A DNA stretch of 64,000 nt from Petrolisthes cinctipes (GCA_033782935.1 JAWQEG010000365.1:806001-870000), one strand, 5' to 3'. Shown: positions 1 to 11,312, counted from the stretch's first letter. Made by a program: numbers and translations. Notes: generated by a model not told the origin, from the sequence alone.

Positions 1-120
1 GATGATGACGAAAAACATAGGCCTTGAGTTGAGTGAGCTTAGCATAACTGGTGATACCACATACATTCCAGGAGATGACATCCAGCCGGCAATCACTAGC
101 GAACTCTGTATTTGGAGGTA
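1..120 (-). CDS. ORF2 start, AP-like endonuclease N-terminus (partial)
   Basis: Overlapping the end of ORF1 in another frame, the minus strand reads CRLDVISWNVCGITSYAKL. This matches the first beta strand and the catalytic Asn block (ISWNV) of the endonuclease/exonuclease/phosphatase domain that opens ORF2 of Jockey/I/CR1-type LINEs. The enzyme nicks target DNA to prime reverse transcription. The frame continues out of the window, so reverse transcriptase is not seen. Confidence 0.7.
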
Positions 121-1464
121 GAAGTCCGGTGAGTGGGGGCAGATGAGCGACCTGGAGAAGAAGATGGACCAGGAGAAGGGACTGACTCGAAAAGCTTTTC
201 AAGGCGAGATGCAACAGTATCCATCTTTTCGGTAAGGGTAGTGACAGTTGAGATGATGGCCTGCTGAGCCTCGACCAAGGTGGAGAGTTTGGAGTCATTG
301 GCAGCCTGAGCGGCATCCAGCCCATCAATCCTGGCTTCAAGGGCAGAAAAGCGGTTTTCGAGATCCGTACATCGTGCCATGAGGGTAGCAACAGACTTGC
401 GGAGGGCCAGGTCTGGAGGTGAGGCAGGGCTGGTAGGAGGAGCAGACTGGGGAGGTGGTGGTGGTGGTGGTGGTGGTGGAGGCGGAGCAATAGTAGAGTC
501 ACGAGCCTGGACCTGACGTCGAGTACATCCATGCCACACGTTAACCCCTGGCTGAAGGCATCGTGGACACTTCCATCGAGACGTATCTTGAGGAGGTGAA
601 GGCTCAGAGGTGGAAGCAGCAGGACGTGATGGTTCACCCCTGACAGGACACGTCTTGGAATCATGGTCGGCAGCACACCATGCACACTTCGGCCTGGCAG
701 AACAGTACCGGGAGATATGCCCAACTCCCCAGCACCTGTAGCACCAAGGGTGGTCATTATGAAGTTTCCTCACCTCACACGGTGGAAGACAAGGGAGGAA
801 ATCAAAGGAAATCTCATTTGGAGGTGGATCGGGTTGACTCCAGACAACAACAATACGGCTAATGGAGGAACCATTTTGGAGAAAACGACGGGCAAAGTAC
901 ACACCAGGGTATCCTTTGGCAAGTTTCGGGTCAACATCAATAGGAAAACGGGTGAGGATGTAGCTGGGGAACTTACGAGGCCTCTCAGGTGAGTCTTCAA
1001 GAATGAGAGGCAGAGATAAAAATTCACCAGCCTTCACTCTATCAATGATGTCCTGACGCTTCCTAGAGATGTAGACAAACCGGGAAGTGACAGCAGCCAT
1101 CTTGACTTCAGCCAGTTCACGCTGCAGCTAGAAGGCCCTGTTGACACCAGGATAAGGCAGAGAAGGTACGTCGTGCACAGCTGAAGCACCCTTCGCAGTC
1201 TTGGGAGCCAGAGGCAATCAATCCACACCATCGGAATCCTGCGAGGAGTCAGACGAGGCATCAACGGGTTGCTTGGTTGAGGTTGAGGAGGTGGAAGGCT
1301 GCAACCTGAGCTGCGGAGTGACTGAGGAGAGGGGGGGAATGGTTGTGAGAAGGCAGCTCAGGCCAGTGATCCTCGAAAGGAGACTCATCCTCTTCCGACA
1401 TGGCAAAGTCGGCCTCCTGGCAGGAAGCCATATCCGAATCCGCGCTCTCCATCAGGCTAGGCAA
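96..1464 (-). pseudogene. ORF1 gag-like RNA-binding protein of the non-LTR element (frame-broken N-terminus)
   Basis: An open frame of 334 codons (1100-96) begins MAAVTSRFVYIS and contains two adjacent zinc knuckles, CYRCWGVGHISRYC followed by a CAWC...H...C knuckle, and a further CPRC...C cluster. A proline run and a coiled-coil-like C-terminus (TDLENRFSALEARIDGLDA) follow. ORF1 proteins of this kind coat the element RNA in the ribonucleoprotein particle. Upstream, acidic and Ser-rich segments (MESADSDMASC at 1464, then a STSTKQPVDASS segment) lie in other frames with stops between them, so the N-terminal region is interrupted by frameshifts. A related N-terminal segment occurs at 24114-24320. 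The protein is well supported as retrotransposon ORF1; whether 1100 or an upstream Met is the true start cannot be decided here. Confidence 0.8.
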
Positions 1465-1765
1465 GGCCTAGATGGGAAGTGAACAACTGAACACACACAC
1501 ACAGAACCACAACAAAATAAACAAACAACAATATCACAAACAGCAAAACCACAAAAAAACGAGATAGAACAGATAAACAACACATAGAACACCACAGAAA
1601 CAACACACAAACAAGAACGCAGAAACATCACAAAAAACAACACAAACAACAATACAGGCAGAGCGCCAGGAACAAGTTTCCAGGTCTTGCTGAAGTTTCG
1701 AATCATATGGCATACCAGTGAACCAATAACAACGCTTGTCCTGTCACATAATAATTTAAGCTCGT

Positions 1766-1924
1766 TTAAGGGGAGATTCTTTTGTTGGCAAATTGGAAGC
1801 CTACTGATTCCTCCTACCTATACTAGTAAACAGACTCTTTCAATGGTGCTAATAGTGGATCTATTTTGTGGCATACTTTGGATGAATCAGAGACTTTCAA
1901 ATAAACCAAGGAATCTTCCCTAAA
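1766..1924. mobile_element. MITE family A, copy 1
   Basis: The left end reads TTAAGGGGAGATTCTTTTG and the right end is a degenerate complement (GAATCTTCCCTAA). The body has the family signature of an AATTGGA block, a TGATTCCTCC block, a GGCATACTTTGG block and an ATCAGAGACTTTC block. The same ~160-bp palindromic layout recurs at 22.2, 22.7, 45.7, 46.7 and 48.2 kb. A TTAA at the end suggests piggyBac-type mobilisation. Confidence 0.6.
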
Positions 1925-2310
1925 TTAATAATTCATCAGGCTATTCGAAGCAGACAAGGATACTCATTTTAGCTCATGACTTGACAGAGAATTCTTTGTA
2001 GCAGATGACGGCAACACAACGTAAATATCAACATGGAAATTATAATACTGTCTCATCATTTTACGTTGAATTTATTAATTCTATTAATTTTTTTATTGAC
2101 TTTGCTCCGACTAGGAAATGGCCTGGCCTTGGATAAAAATACAAACCATCTTTGCTCCTCGATTGAAATCACCGACCCTGGTTCATCGAGCCGATGCTCC
2201 GCACACGTGGTCTGTGGCTCTGCAATTGCTATAAAACCACGTTTACGGAGCTACGGCTGGATAACAATGTCCTTGCTGTTGTCTGTCCAGGGAAATTTTT
2301 GAGGTGGTGC
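1925..2310. other. Stretch without a recognised gene
   Basis: An 89-codon frame at 2033-2302 opens with a hydrophobic stretch that resembles a signal peptide, but no homologous domain or splice donor could be tied to it. I see nothing else here. Confidence 0.3.
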
Positions 2311-2312
2311 AT

Positions 2313-2347
<35 letters not shown>

Positions 2348-2406
2348 TTGATTTGTGTATGTGTGTTTGTGTAGAGAGAGTGAGAGAGTTAATTTGTGTA
2401 AGTGTG

Positions 2407-2444
<38 letters not shown>

Positions 2445-2463
2445 CTGTAAATACACAAGTTCG

Positions 2464-2494
<31 letters not shown>

Positions 2495-2605
2495 TGTGTA
2501 AGGATATCTGGTGTATGCACAGGAAGCCTACAGTGTCCCTGTCATAATAGCCAGCACCAAACCGGAAGCACATGCCACCTATCTTTATAATGGTAACAAC
2601 GCATG

Positions 2606-2664
<59 letters not shown>

Positions 2665-2706
2665 GTTCTTCATGTATGTATGTGTGTGTGTGTGTGTGTG
2701 TGTGTA
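2311..2706. repeat. Microsatellite cluster (GA)n and (TG)n
   Basis: Three (GA)n runs (about 2311-2345, 2411-2441, 2610-2661) alternate with (TG)n runs (2466-2500, 2681-2706). Open frames here translate only into Glu-Arg or Ser-Leu repeats and are not genes. Confidence 0.95.
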
Positions 2707-2759
2707 GAAGTTTATTTCAGTATGTGACATTGTACAGTACATATTGACTCAACAATTTA

Positions 2760-2900
2760 TTTCCACGTCCCTCTTTTCAATATATCATCTTTTCCCTCAT
2801 CCTACAGAGTTTTCCAGACCAATGGAGGTCTTCTTTCATCCTCAATCAATCAATCAACATATCAATCCTTAGTCAATCCATCAATCACATTTTCCTTCAA
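2760..2900 (+). repeat. SINE-like fragment with (ATCA)n tail
   Basis: The motif order TTTTCCCTCAT, a TTTTCCAGACC block, GGTCTTCTTTCA, then repeated ATCA units resembles the 3' part of the dispersed repeat better preserved at 9382-9600 and 60348-60537. The body is divergent. Confidence 0.4.
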
Positions 2901-3084
2901 AATACGTTTGTTTTTTTCGGTCTAGGGAGGTCTTCTTTCACTATCAAATCCATGACCCCATCATATACATATTAGTGATATAACATATACATGTCTCCCT
3001 CCTTCTACCCTCCCTCGTCTCTCCCCATGAACACCTACCAATCTCACAGCCCTCACCTTACTCACCCCTCCATCCCCCCACCAG

Positions 3085-3239
3085 GCTGACGTCGGCACAG
3101 AGGGTGGACGTTGTAGTAGTGGGAGGAGGTGCATCTGGCCTGTCAGCTGCCAAGGTACTATTGAAAGACAGTACAGCTGACGTGGTGGTACTGGAAGCTC
3201 AAGACTACTTAGGTGGCCGTGTTAAGACCCATAGACAAG
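3085..3239 (+). CDS. Amine oxidase exon a (FAD-binding Rossmann motif)
   Basis: The exon is bounded by acceptor CCCCCCACCAG and donor CAAG|GTGGGC. It encodes VDVVVVGGGASGLSAAK, the GxGxxG ADP-binding loop, then LEAQDYLGGRVKTH, the acidic ribose-binding residue with the GGR motif. It ends in phase 1. An upstream coding exon must exist, because the frame is open to the acceptor. Confidence 0.85.
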
Positions 3240-3330
3240 GTGGGCTTTCTATTCTGTCTCTTTGTATAGATATTATTATTATTTTATATAAATATTATTA
3301 TTATTAATATTATTATTATCATATATATAC

Positions 3331-3767
3331 AGGTATATACAGGGTGTCCCTCGACTTTCCTTTCCAGCTTTGTCAAATGAAAGTAGATGTATTTCTAGGA
3401 TAAAAAATACTCTATAAACATACGTCTTCTGAGATCTTGTTTAGCAGTTATGTTGAAATTAAAAATGTGTGCACAAGGGAAGGTGGGAGGTGGTAGGCAA
3501 TGGTGGCTGTTGTACTCGGTGTTGCCATACACTAGGCTGTTATTTTTGGGTATTTCACGTTTTCTTTCTTATTACTTATTCCACATCTCTGCCACGTTAC
3601 AACATCATAGTTTTTATAACAATAACTTGATGAACTACAACAAATGCATAATAACCGTTCGGCATTGATAATTTTCTTAATTTTTTAATTTTAATTTGTC
3701 TTATTATAGTTTTATTCTCTTGATTTAATAAGTAGATGACTTCACCTTAGTTAGTCATATTTTTGAT
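3331..3767. other. Intronic stretch beginning with an ACAGGGTGTCCC motif
   Basis: The sequence ATACAGGGTGTCCCTCGAC at 3338 resembles transposon termini; a similar ATACAGGGTGT occurs at 63165. No partner end or coding sequence was recognised. Confidence 0.25.
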
Positions 3768-3801
3768 AGATCGCGATTTCGGGTCCTAGACCCTTCTTCA
3801 G
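3768..3801 (-). ncRNA. Hammerhead-ribozyme-like core in Penelope-like element tail
   Basis: Reverse complement: CTGAAGA, then stem II GGGTC-TAG-GACCC (5 perfect pairs), then GAAA and TCGCGATC. This fits the hammerhead order CUGANGA, stem II, GAAA, short stem III, UH cleavage site. It lies downstream of the GIY-YIG region of a Penelope-like element on the same strand, where such ribozymes are known. Stem I appears weak, so activity is uncertain. Confidence 0.6.
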
Positions 3802-3849
3802 TAGATGTTTCTCCTTTGGTGGTGGCAGTGGGAATGATGCTAGCCGACA

Positions 3850-4066
3850 GAAAGAAGATTTAGGGTTTTATGCCTATCGACTCATGGTGATGGTTACATC
3901 AACACATTTTCCCCCAGACTACAAGGTTGCAATCTTTGCTCTTACAGCCGGGTATCTACTTACTGCTAGGCTGGGAAAATTGTCCAACAATTCTACTGAC
4001 CTGGGAATCGAACCCGGGATCTCTCGCTTGCAAAGTGAGTGTGCTAACCATTACACCATCAGTACC
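3850..4066 (-). mobile_element. tRNA-derived SINE
   Basis: A complete tRNA-like head (3994-4064) is followed, on the minus strand, by a non-tRNA body of about 140 bp. The head retains pol III A-box (TGGTGTAATGG) and B-box (GGTTCGATTCC) sequences. The body boundary is estimated. It lies inside the 3' region of a Penelope-like element. Confidence 0.5.
3994..4064 (-). tRNA. tRNA-Ala(TGC)-like sequence, probably a SINE head
   Basis: A 71-nt cloverleaf forms on the minus strand: acceptor TACTGAT/GTCAGTA (7 pairs with one T-G), D arm with GTAATGGTTAGC, anticodon stem CTCAC/GCGAG with loop TTTGCAA (anticodon TGC), and T arm CCGGG-TTCGATT-CCCAG with one mismatch. The usual alanine G3-U70 pair is absent. 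Mismatches in two stems and the repeat context argue for a tRNA-derived repeat rather than a working tRNA gene. Confidence 0.55.
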
Positions 4067-4261
4067 CTTATCCTAGCTGGTCGCTTGCAGCTCTATTTAT
4101 ACACTGGTTGTGCGGGTTGTGCTGGCGTGGGAGCACCTGATTGGCTGTTGGACTTCCCCACGCCTCTCCTCTGACTCGGTAGGGCCTGCAGATTCACTGA
4201 CTGGATATTTAGATCTGGATTCACTTCTTTGATGTAAAAAGCCTCCAAAAATTGAAATCGC

Positions 4262-4931
4262 CTGTTATCTCAGCTTATCTGAGCATTTATCTATAATATC
4301 TTTAGCCTCTTCTAAGTAACTTCTAGTGAGTGTCTTCCAGTGGGCTTCCCTGAAGTGGCTTCTTGGGGCTCCACTTGTAAGGTGGTGGGTCAGTTTCATG
4401 GTCATCATGCCGATGTAGGTAGAGGGGAGGGATTCACAGTTACCTTGTTTGCAAGTGAACCTATGTACGACATTAGCCTCTTAGGTATTTCCTCTTTCTT
4501 TATTTGGTCGATTCCGTATTGGTAGGTTGCTTGTCTTTTTCCGTTTGTAGTAAATTATTAATTTCGCTATTTTGTTCTGGTTGGTAGGTTGAACATTTCT
4601 TTTAACAATTTGCTTGATGGCTCTTTCCTCGTCTTTATAGGCGGTGGAAAAGTGGGTTCTATAGTATAAGTTGATCGGTGTTGTTCTTGCTGTGAAAGTC
4701 GTCTATGATTTTTCTAGTTTGTCTTTTGATATCTCGTTCATCGAAGCAGTTGTTAATAAGAACATGGGTGGGCCGTTCTATCTCCTGGTGAATCTCTTGC
4801 CATGTGCTGCAGTGAGTGATGGCCCTGTGGATATATGCACCAATTGTTGAATCTTTATATCTTTGAGGGCATTCACTTATCCCGTTAAGGCAGTTTCCTG
4901 GATGGAAAGTCGGTCTTGAATTTATCACCAT
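4262..4931 (-). pseudogene. Penelope-like RT thumb/linker and GIY-YIG endonuclease fragment
   Basis: The frame 4931-4659 (CLNGISECPQRYKDSTIGAY...) matches the linker of the better-preserved element at 6.1-7.0 kb (CLNGDSECPRRYLLSTISSY). Further downstream a different frame reads CKQGNC, then TYIGMMTMKLTHHLTSG and SHFREAH, a degenerate GIY-YIG core with its downstream His block. Several frameshifts make this non-functional. Confidence 0.65.
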
Positions 4932-4972
4932 CTTGCATCAACAAGACGTCAAGGAAGGGCATGGTTCCATTT

Positions 4973-5215
4973 TCACTTTTTTCGATAGTGAAAGTGTCCT
5001 AAAGTTTTTTGGAGTGTAAGTTTCAATCGTTCAGCGTCTAATTCCTTCTCTGTTTTTATGAAAATGTCGTCGATGTACCGGCAATATAAGTCAGGCTTCT
5101 TCACGTGTTTATAAATCTCTTCCTCGACGCATCCCATGAAGAAATTAGCGAACAGGACACCAAACGGGGATCCCATAGCCACTACATCTAGCTGACGACC
5201 GAGGGGCTGACGAGT
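4973..5215 (-). pseudogene. Penelope-like RT fragment (YIDD)
   Basis: The frame reads VAMGSPFGVLFANFFMGCVE and then CRYIDDIFIKTEKEL, the RT motif B (GSPxG) and catalytic motif C (YxDD, two metal-binding Asp). The fingers region is missing. Reverse transcriptase would copy element RNA at the insertion site. The open frame extends to 5299, but the extra N-terminal residues do not look like RT. Confidence 0.75.
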
Positions 5216-6075
<860 letters not shown>

Positions 6076-6117
6076 GAGTACTGTTGAAGAGGATCTTATC
6101 AAGTACAATCACCCAAA

Positions 6118-6981
6118 GTGAAGGGCCTAGACGAGCTACTACTACTACAACAACGGTTTATCTCCTCGTCTGGTCTGATCTTCACCTACGAAAAATCAAC
6201 GGATGGCAAACTACCCTTCCTGGACCTCTTGGTTGCCCACCACAACTCAGACTTCCAAACCACAGTGTACACAAAGTCCACCAACAACGGACGGTGTCTA
6301 AATGGTGACAGTGAATGCCCCAGGAGATACCTCCTATCCACCATCTCATCCTACGTCAGGAGGGCTCTCTCTCACTGCACCAACTGGTTAGAGACACACA
6401 CCAGGAACTAGAACGTCTCACCCAAGTCCTGGTAAACAATGGATATTCCAATACAGACGTCTCCAACAGTGATATCAAACTTTTTCTACCGCAACTACAT
6501 GTCCACCAACTACAAGACTGACGAGACCATACTAAGAGACATAATAAAGAAGAATGTACACCCCACCGACTCAGACAGCGAGATCAAACTAGTAATTTAC
6601 TACAAGTCTCCAAAAACTTCGAACCTCAACCTACACAACCGACCTACTACCTCCAAGAGCCCGATGAACAGTGACTACGTGATTTACCAGCACACCTGTA
6701 ACAGTGTGGACTGTGAGCCTCACCACTATGTTGGTAAAACACAAACATCCCTGTCTCGTCGGCTCACCATGCACCTCCAGTCAGGATCTATAAAAGATCA
6801 CTACCGTACCCACGACCACCAAGCTCTGACACGAGACAAACTAGTAAATAATACCACCATACTTGACAAAGAAACAGACAGCAGAAGACTCTCCTACCTA
6901 GAAGCGATATACATAGAAACCCTACAACCTTCGATAAACAACCAGACACAAGACCTCCAAATACTGCCCTCCAGAAAGTGA
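6118..6981 (+). pseudogene. Penelope-like RT C-terminus plus GIY-YIG endonuclease
   Basis: The first frame (6118-6411) reads GLIFTYEKSTDGKLPFLDLL, the post-catalytic RT segment FxxE...LPFLD, then the CLNGDSECPRRY linker. After a frameshift near 6410-6440, the frame 6439-6981 continues through YKSPKTSNL to DYVIYQHTC, HHYVGKTQTSLSRRLTMHLQ, HYRTHDH and LSYLEAIYIETLQPSINNQ. The last four are the GIY-YIG nuclease core: Y-x-I-Y strand, Y-V-G loop with Arg, His, and catalytic Glu. The nuclease part is intact; one frameshift separates it from RT. Confidence 0.75.
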
Positions 6982-7200
6982 CACACCACCAGCACTGTCA
7001 GGATACCCACAACACCTCCAACACCTACTGACCCACCACAAGCATCTAACATCTTACCCACCACCAACCAACAACTCAGACGTAGCGCCAGGATCAGACC
7101 CCCCATCCACCAATCACTAGGCCGCTGATATGTGGCCCCGCCCACTTCACGTACGGAAAATAGTTAATACCCCTAACCCACCCAGAATCACCACTTCTTC

Positions 7201-7233
7201 CTGAAGATGTCCAGTGTATTGAACGAAACGTCG
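7201..7233 (+). ncRNA. Hammerhead-ribozyme-like core, Penelope-like element 2
   Basis: CTGAAGA is followed by a possible stem II GTCC...GAAC (3 of 4 pairs), then GAAAC and GTC. It fits CUGANGA-stem II-GAAAC-GUC. The weak stem II suggests partial decay. Confidence 0.5.
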
Positions 7234-7376
7234 ACCTCCCCCAACAACTCAACATTTGCCTCACTTATCCACCATCTAAGTGAAGATATAAGAAAAACTG
7301 TAAGATCTATGGAAAACATAAATAATAAACTCAAATGCAGAACAAGCCATTTCATCAACCTCGTTTGTTTAAAAGA

Positions 7377-7491
<115 letters not shown>

Positions 7492-7529
7492 TAATCTATA
7501 CATGGAATATTTCGAGAACCAAATGTAAC

Positions 7530-8418
7530 GTGGCTAAGATATGTGGATGATGTATTATGCTTTTGGCCTGATCGTCTAGATGTTAATGATTTTTTGGAGA
7601 AATTGAATTCACTTGCCCCTTCCATTAAATTTACTCATGAACTTGAACAAGATAACACTCTCCCATTTTTAGATGTGCAAATTGTAAGAGATAATGGTAT
7701 TCTCAAAACAAGAGTGCATAGGAACCCTACAAACATACTATCTTATGTCCACTTTCATTCTAACCATCACATGAAGGTGAAGAAATCAGTATTTATATTA
7801 ATATATTTAAGGGCATATAGGATTTCGGATCCTGAATATTTAGATGCAGAGATTAAAACAATTTTAGAAATTGGACAGAAATTAAATTACCCAGTAAACA
7901 TTCTTAATCAGTGTCATAATACAGCAAAGAAACGCTTTTATTACGTAAGAAATGAGAGCTTACCTTGCCAGCCAAATCGCAAAATGCTTGTTCTTCCATT
8001 CCATGAAAACTTTGTTTTCTTGTTTTCTTGGTTGTATACAGGTATTGAAGAAACTCAATGTACAGGTCGTGTTTAAATATGATAATACAGTTATAAAATC
8101 TCTCATCAAGAATAGTCCAGAAAATGACTCTGGTGTAATATATAAAATTCCATGTAGAGACTGTGACCAGTTTTATATATGACAGTCAAGGTGGGACAAC
8201 AAAGTAGTGGATTATTACAACATAAAGATATCAATGATCATATCAACTGGGCTGGTTCTAAGGTTTTAGCTAAGGCAAAATGTTTCTATGAAAGAAATTT
8301 CATCGAATCTTGTATAATTTCTAGTACATATGATAAAAATTTAAATATGAGCTATGTTCATTTCAAGTGTGACAAAGTGTTAACAGATTTGATAATAAAG
8401 AGATTCCCGCCAGACTAG
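7530..8418 (+). pseudogene. Penelope-like RT/GIY-YIG fragment
   Basis: The sequence reads RYVDDVLCFWP (RT motif C), LPFLDVQIVRDNG, YVHFHSNHH and YPVNILNQC, the thumb and linker of Penelope-like RTs. After a frame change it reads SGVIYKIPCRDCDQFYI, the GIY-YIG start with its CxxC, ending at a TGA in place of the following Gly. A last frame has AKCFYERNFIESCII, the catalytic Glu block. Frameshifts and a stop make it inactive. Confidence 0.75.
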
Positions 8419-8497
8419 TCTGGGCAGGTGAGTTCCACCCCCAGGTGGCCTATGTGTATATATATACTCCCACTGTACCCACTTGTGTTTACTCTGT

Positions 8498-8530
8498 CTG
8501 AAGATGTAATACACGAAAATACTTACTGTC
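8498..8530 (+). ncRNA. Hammerhead-ribozyme-like core, Penelope-like element 3
   Basis: CTGAAGA, short stem TGT-AAT-ACA, then C-GAAA-ATAC and CTGTC. It sits about 80 bp after the GIY-YIG end. The short stem II makes this a degenerate copy. Confidence 0.45.
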
Positions 8531-8592
8531 CTGTCTATGATTTCTCCTGTGGTTATTTTGCATACACACATCCCACGGTGAAGTGAGGTTTC

Positions 8593-8936
<344 letters not shown>

Positions 8937-8946
8937 CATTTAATAG

Positions 8947-9063
8947 GGGACATACTGGTGGAAGATGGTGCAGAATGGATCAACGGAGGTGTGGCCAATC
9001 GACTCTTTGGTCTCGCTAAACGACTCAACGCTCTCACTAACCCCATCCCTGCTAGTGCTTATG
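8947..9063 (+). CDS. Amine oxidase exon b
   Basis: Acceptor TTTAATAG and donor TATG|GTGAGT. With exon a it reads [17 protein letters not shown], the conserved block after the GGR motif that contacts FAD (DGAxW...G). Phases match (1 to 1). Confidence 0.85.
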
Positions 9064-9077
9064 GTGAGTGGCTGGAC

Positions 9078-9079
<2 letters not shown>

Positions 9080-9128
<49 letters not shown>
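9080..9128. repeat. (GA)n microsatellite
   Basis: Pure GA run just inside the intron after exon b. Confidence 0.95.
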
Positions 9129-9129
<1 letters not shown>

Positions 9130-9381
9130 ACTGAATGCAACTTTAGCAAATGGAAGTTGACCCAATCTAAATATATACCTCCCTATCACCTACCTCCCTC
9201 TGCCCAAGGTTAAGACAAGGTCTGTCTTAACCTTGCCTCTGGCTACAACAAGATCTTTCATACCTTGGGTGGTCGTCTTATATGCTCTCTCTCTCTCTTT
9301 CTCTCCCTCTGTCTCTCTGCGTCAAGTAACCCAAACGAAATATACACAGACAAAACCTACCGACACACACACACACACACA

Positions 9382-9600
9382 CAGCCCGCAGAGGGGTATT
9401 GCTTGTAGTGATGTGGACAATACCTTAAGGGTTTGGGCGCCTCTTCGGCCCCAGTCACTAGCTTTCAGTTCTTCAACTGTCCCTATTTTCTTTCTATTTC
9501 GTTCCTGCTTGCTGTCACACATCTCTATCACATTTTTCTGGTGCTATATGACCTCTCTGTTGCGGCGCCTAATATCAGTCAATCAATCAATCAATCAATC
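9382..9600 (+). mobile_element. SINE-like repeat copy with (TCAA)n tail
   Basis: Shares GGGGTATTGC, GGCGCC, CTTCGGCCC, AGTCACTAGCTTTCAGTTC and TTGCGGCGCCTAATAT blocks in order with the copy at 60348-60537. It ends in five TCAA units only 10 bp before the acceptor of amine oxidase exon c. Confidence 0.7.
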
Positions 9601-9610
9601 ACACACACAG

Positions 9611-9752
9611 ATTGGCGAGCGAGGACCTGGGACGGGACAGTAGCAGACGCCCGAGGTTATGACGCAGCTGCCAGACTGTTTGAGAAGTGTGAGGAGCCAG
9701 GTATTCAAGTTAACTACTACACCACTGGATATGGCAAGTGTTATATAGACAG
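9611..9752 (+). CDS. Amine oxidase exon c
   Basis: Acceptor is an (AC)n tract ending CACAG; donor is ACAG|GTGAGT. It encodes DWRARTWDGTVADARGYDAA to GYGKCYIDR. Both junctions keep frame with exons b and d. Confidence 0.75.
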
Positions 9753-9765
9753 GTGAGTTAAGGTG

Positions 9766-10016
9766 GAAATAAAGGGGGGTAATAAAGTGTGGGTTAGAGA
9801 AAAAGTAATGAAGTGTGGGTTAGAGAAATAGCAATAAAGTGTGGGTTAGAGAATATATAATGAAGTGTGGGTTAGAGAAAAAGAAATGAAGTGTGGGTTC
9901 GAGAATATGTAATAAAGTGTGGGTTAAAGAAAATTAATGGGGCCACTGAGAGTTAGAGAAAAAGTAATAAAGTATGGGTTAGAGATTATGTAATGAAGTG
10001 TGGGTTAGAGAAATTT
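9766..10016. repeat. Minisatellite, ~31-bp unit
   Basis: About eight imperfect copies of a unit containing AAGTGTGGGTTAGAGAA followed by a variable A/T-rich segment. Confidence 0.9.
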
Positions 10017-10478
10017 ACTCATGTAAGTTTTTGACAGCTTCCCTCTTTCGTTAACAGAGAACTTTTTCAATAAGTAGGTTAAGCAGCATCATATTATTTA
10101 CTACAAGCATCTACTCACTACTTCAAACAACAACACCATATGAGAACGTGGAAACATTAATTAGGAATTTGTTTGAGGTACCGGTACTCATATGTGTATT
10201 GACATTTATATCCACGATTGTACAGTTGCCTTCACTAGTAATGTGCACTACATAAGGTGGGTTTAGCGAAATGTGGCACTACTGGGTAATAATAGTAAAT
10301 GAATGGACAGAACTCACTACTGCTATAATATCCACCATAAATACGCTATGTAAACAAACACAGTGGTGCCACAGTTCACCAAATTCACCGGACGTTTTTT
10401 TCGTTACTGGGGATGCAACTGTAACTAAATTAGTAGGTGTACGAATAAGTGCATGTGTGATTTTATTTGTCTTATCAG
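10017..10478. other. Intron without recognised content
   Basis: Ordinary A/T-rich sequence between exons c and d. I see no repeat or domain. Confidence 0.4.
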
Positions 10479-10551
10479 GTTCGACAAAGTTTACAAAAAC
10501 TCCCGTGCCGTGGCGAGGGAGAAAGCTGGCTGGTACCATTATCTTCATATG
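10479..10551 (+). CDS. Amine oxidase exon d
   Basis: Acceptor TCTTATCAG and donor ATATG|GTGAGT. Encodes FDKVYKNSRAVAREKAGWYH; the first base completes an Arg codon with exon c. Confidence 0.75.
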
Positions 10552-10622
10552 GTGAGTATATACTGTGTGATCGCTCTTTCATTCTCCCTTCAGAATCTTT
10601 ATTACTTTTTCCCTAATCCATA

Positions 10623-10657
<35 letters not shown>

Positions 10658-10719
10658 TCTCTCCAGTAATACGGGTGTACTTTAATTCATTATTTGGAAA
10701 CCCCTTTAGTTCTCCATCC

Positions 10720-10850
10720 ACTTCTTTTCAATTTTTCAACTGTCTCTCCTTTCCTTCTATTTTCTTCGTGCTTGATGACCAACATCTCTATCATTTACTC
10801 CCTCGTAGTATTGGGTCTTCCAGGCCTAAGGCGGTTTTCTTTCAACCTCA
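10720..10850 (+). repeat. SINE-like fragment
   Basis: Contains the TTTTCAATTTTTCAACTGTC, CTTCGTGCTTGATGACC and GGTCTTCCAGGCC blocks found in relatives at 2.8, 9.4 and 22.6 kb. Confidence 0.5.
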
Positions 10851-11059
10851 AATTTAATCATTTTTCTATTTACACCTCAAATCAGATAAACTCACATCAA
10901 ATCTTTAAAACAATTCACAATTAATTCACCTCAAATTATATTGTCACTATCAATTTAACTGAAATAAAATCAGTTCACCTCAAATAAAATAATTTCACCT
11001 CAAATCTAATCTTACTATATTCACCAGAAATCAAATTTAATCTCATTCCCATTTCGCAG

Positions 11060-11194
11060 TGGGTGAACAAGGATGTGGGTTGTACCGGCTGGATGGAACA
11101 GTCAGCCAGAGATGCAGACCGCTTCACTGACTGGGGCTACGATCGTTGGAACCAGTGGAAGGACGGCTACGATACTGTTATTACCCATATCACG
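11060..11194 (+). CDS. Amine oxidase exon e
   Basis: Acceptor CATTTCGCAG, donor CACG|GTTTGT. Encodes WVNKDVGCTGWMEQSARDAD through GYDTVITHIT, with phase 0 at both ends. Gly-Tyr followed by a short hydrophobic strand fits the family's substrate-domain entry. Confidence 0.75.
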
Positions 11195-11312
11195 GTTTGT
11201 ATAATAATACCTTATTTTAAACTTTTGGTGCTATGGATGTTTATTACACTGTTTAAAATGAATCTCTGTACATTATTAACCCTAATTATTCAGTGGGTTT
11301 AGGGGCGTAATG

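Larger units (their letters stand above)
1..1705 (-). mobile_element. Non-LTR retrotransposon, 5' half (runs off the left edge)
   Basis: The element is read on the minus strand. A T/G-rich 5' leader lies at about 1475-1705, a CCHC zinc-knuckle ORF1 follows, and the start of an endonuclease-type ORF2 runs off base 1. The leader and first coding segment recur in opposite orientation at 23885-24395, which supports the 5' end near 1705. The class is inferred from the ORF1/ORF2 order; the family (Jockey/I-like) is a guess. Confidence 0.8.
4225..5215 (-). mobile_element. Penelope-like element 1 (5'-truncated, decayed)
   Basis: The minus strand holds, in order, a reverse transcriptase end with YIDD, a linker, and a GIY-YIG endonuclease region, then the hammerhead-like tail at 3768-3801. 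This order defines EN+ Penelope-like retroelements. At least two frame changes separate the parts. The start near 5215 is where recognisable RT begins (AMGSPFGVLFANFFM). Confidence 0.75.

Noticed and set aside
2033..2302. Possible signal-peptide first exon for the amine oxidase
   Set aside because: Hydrophobic start is attractive, but no GT donor in a suitable phase and no family similarity beyond it.
2194..2747. Several open frames with Glu-Arg or Ser-Leu runs
   Set aside because: Products of (GA)n and (TG)n microsatellites.
3994..4064. Functional tRNA-Ala gene
   Set aside because: Lacks the alanine G3-U70 pair, has stem mismatches and sits in a repeat; described as tRNA-like instead.
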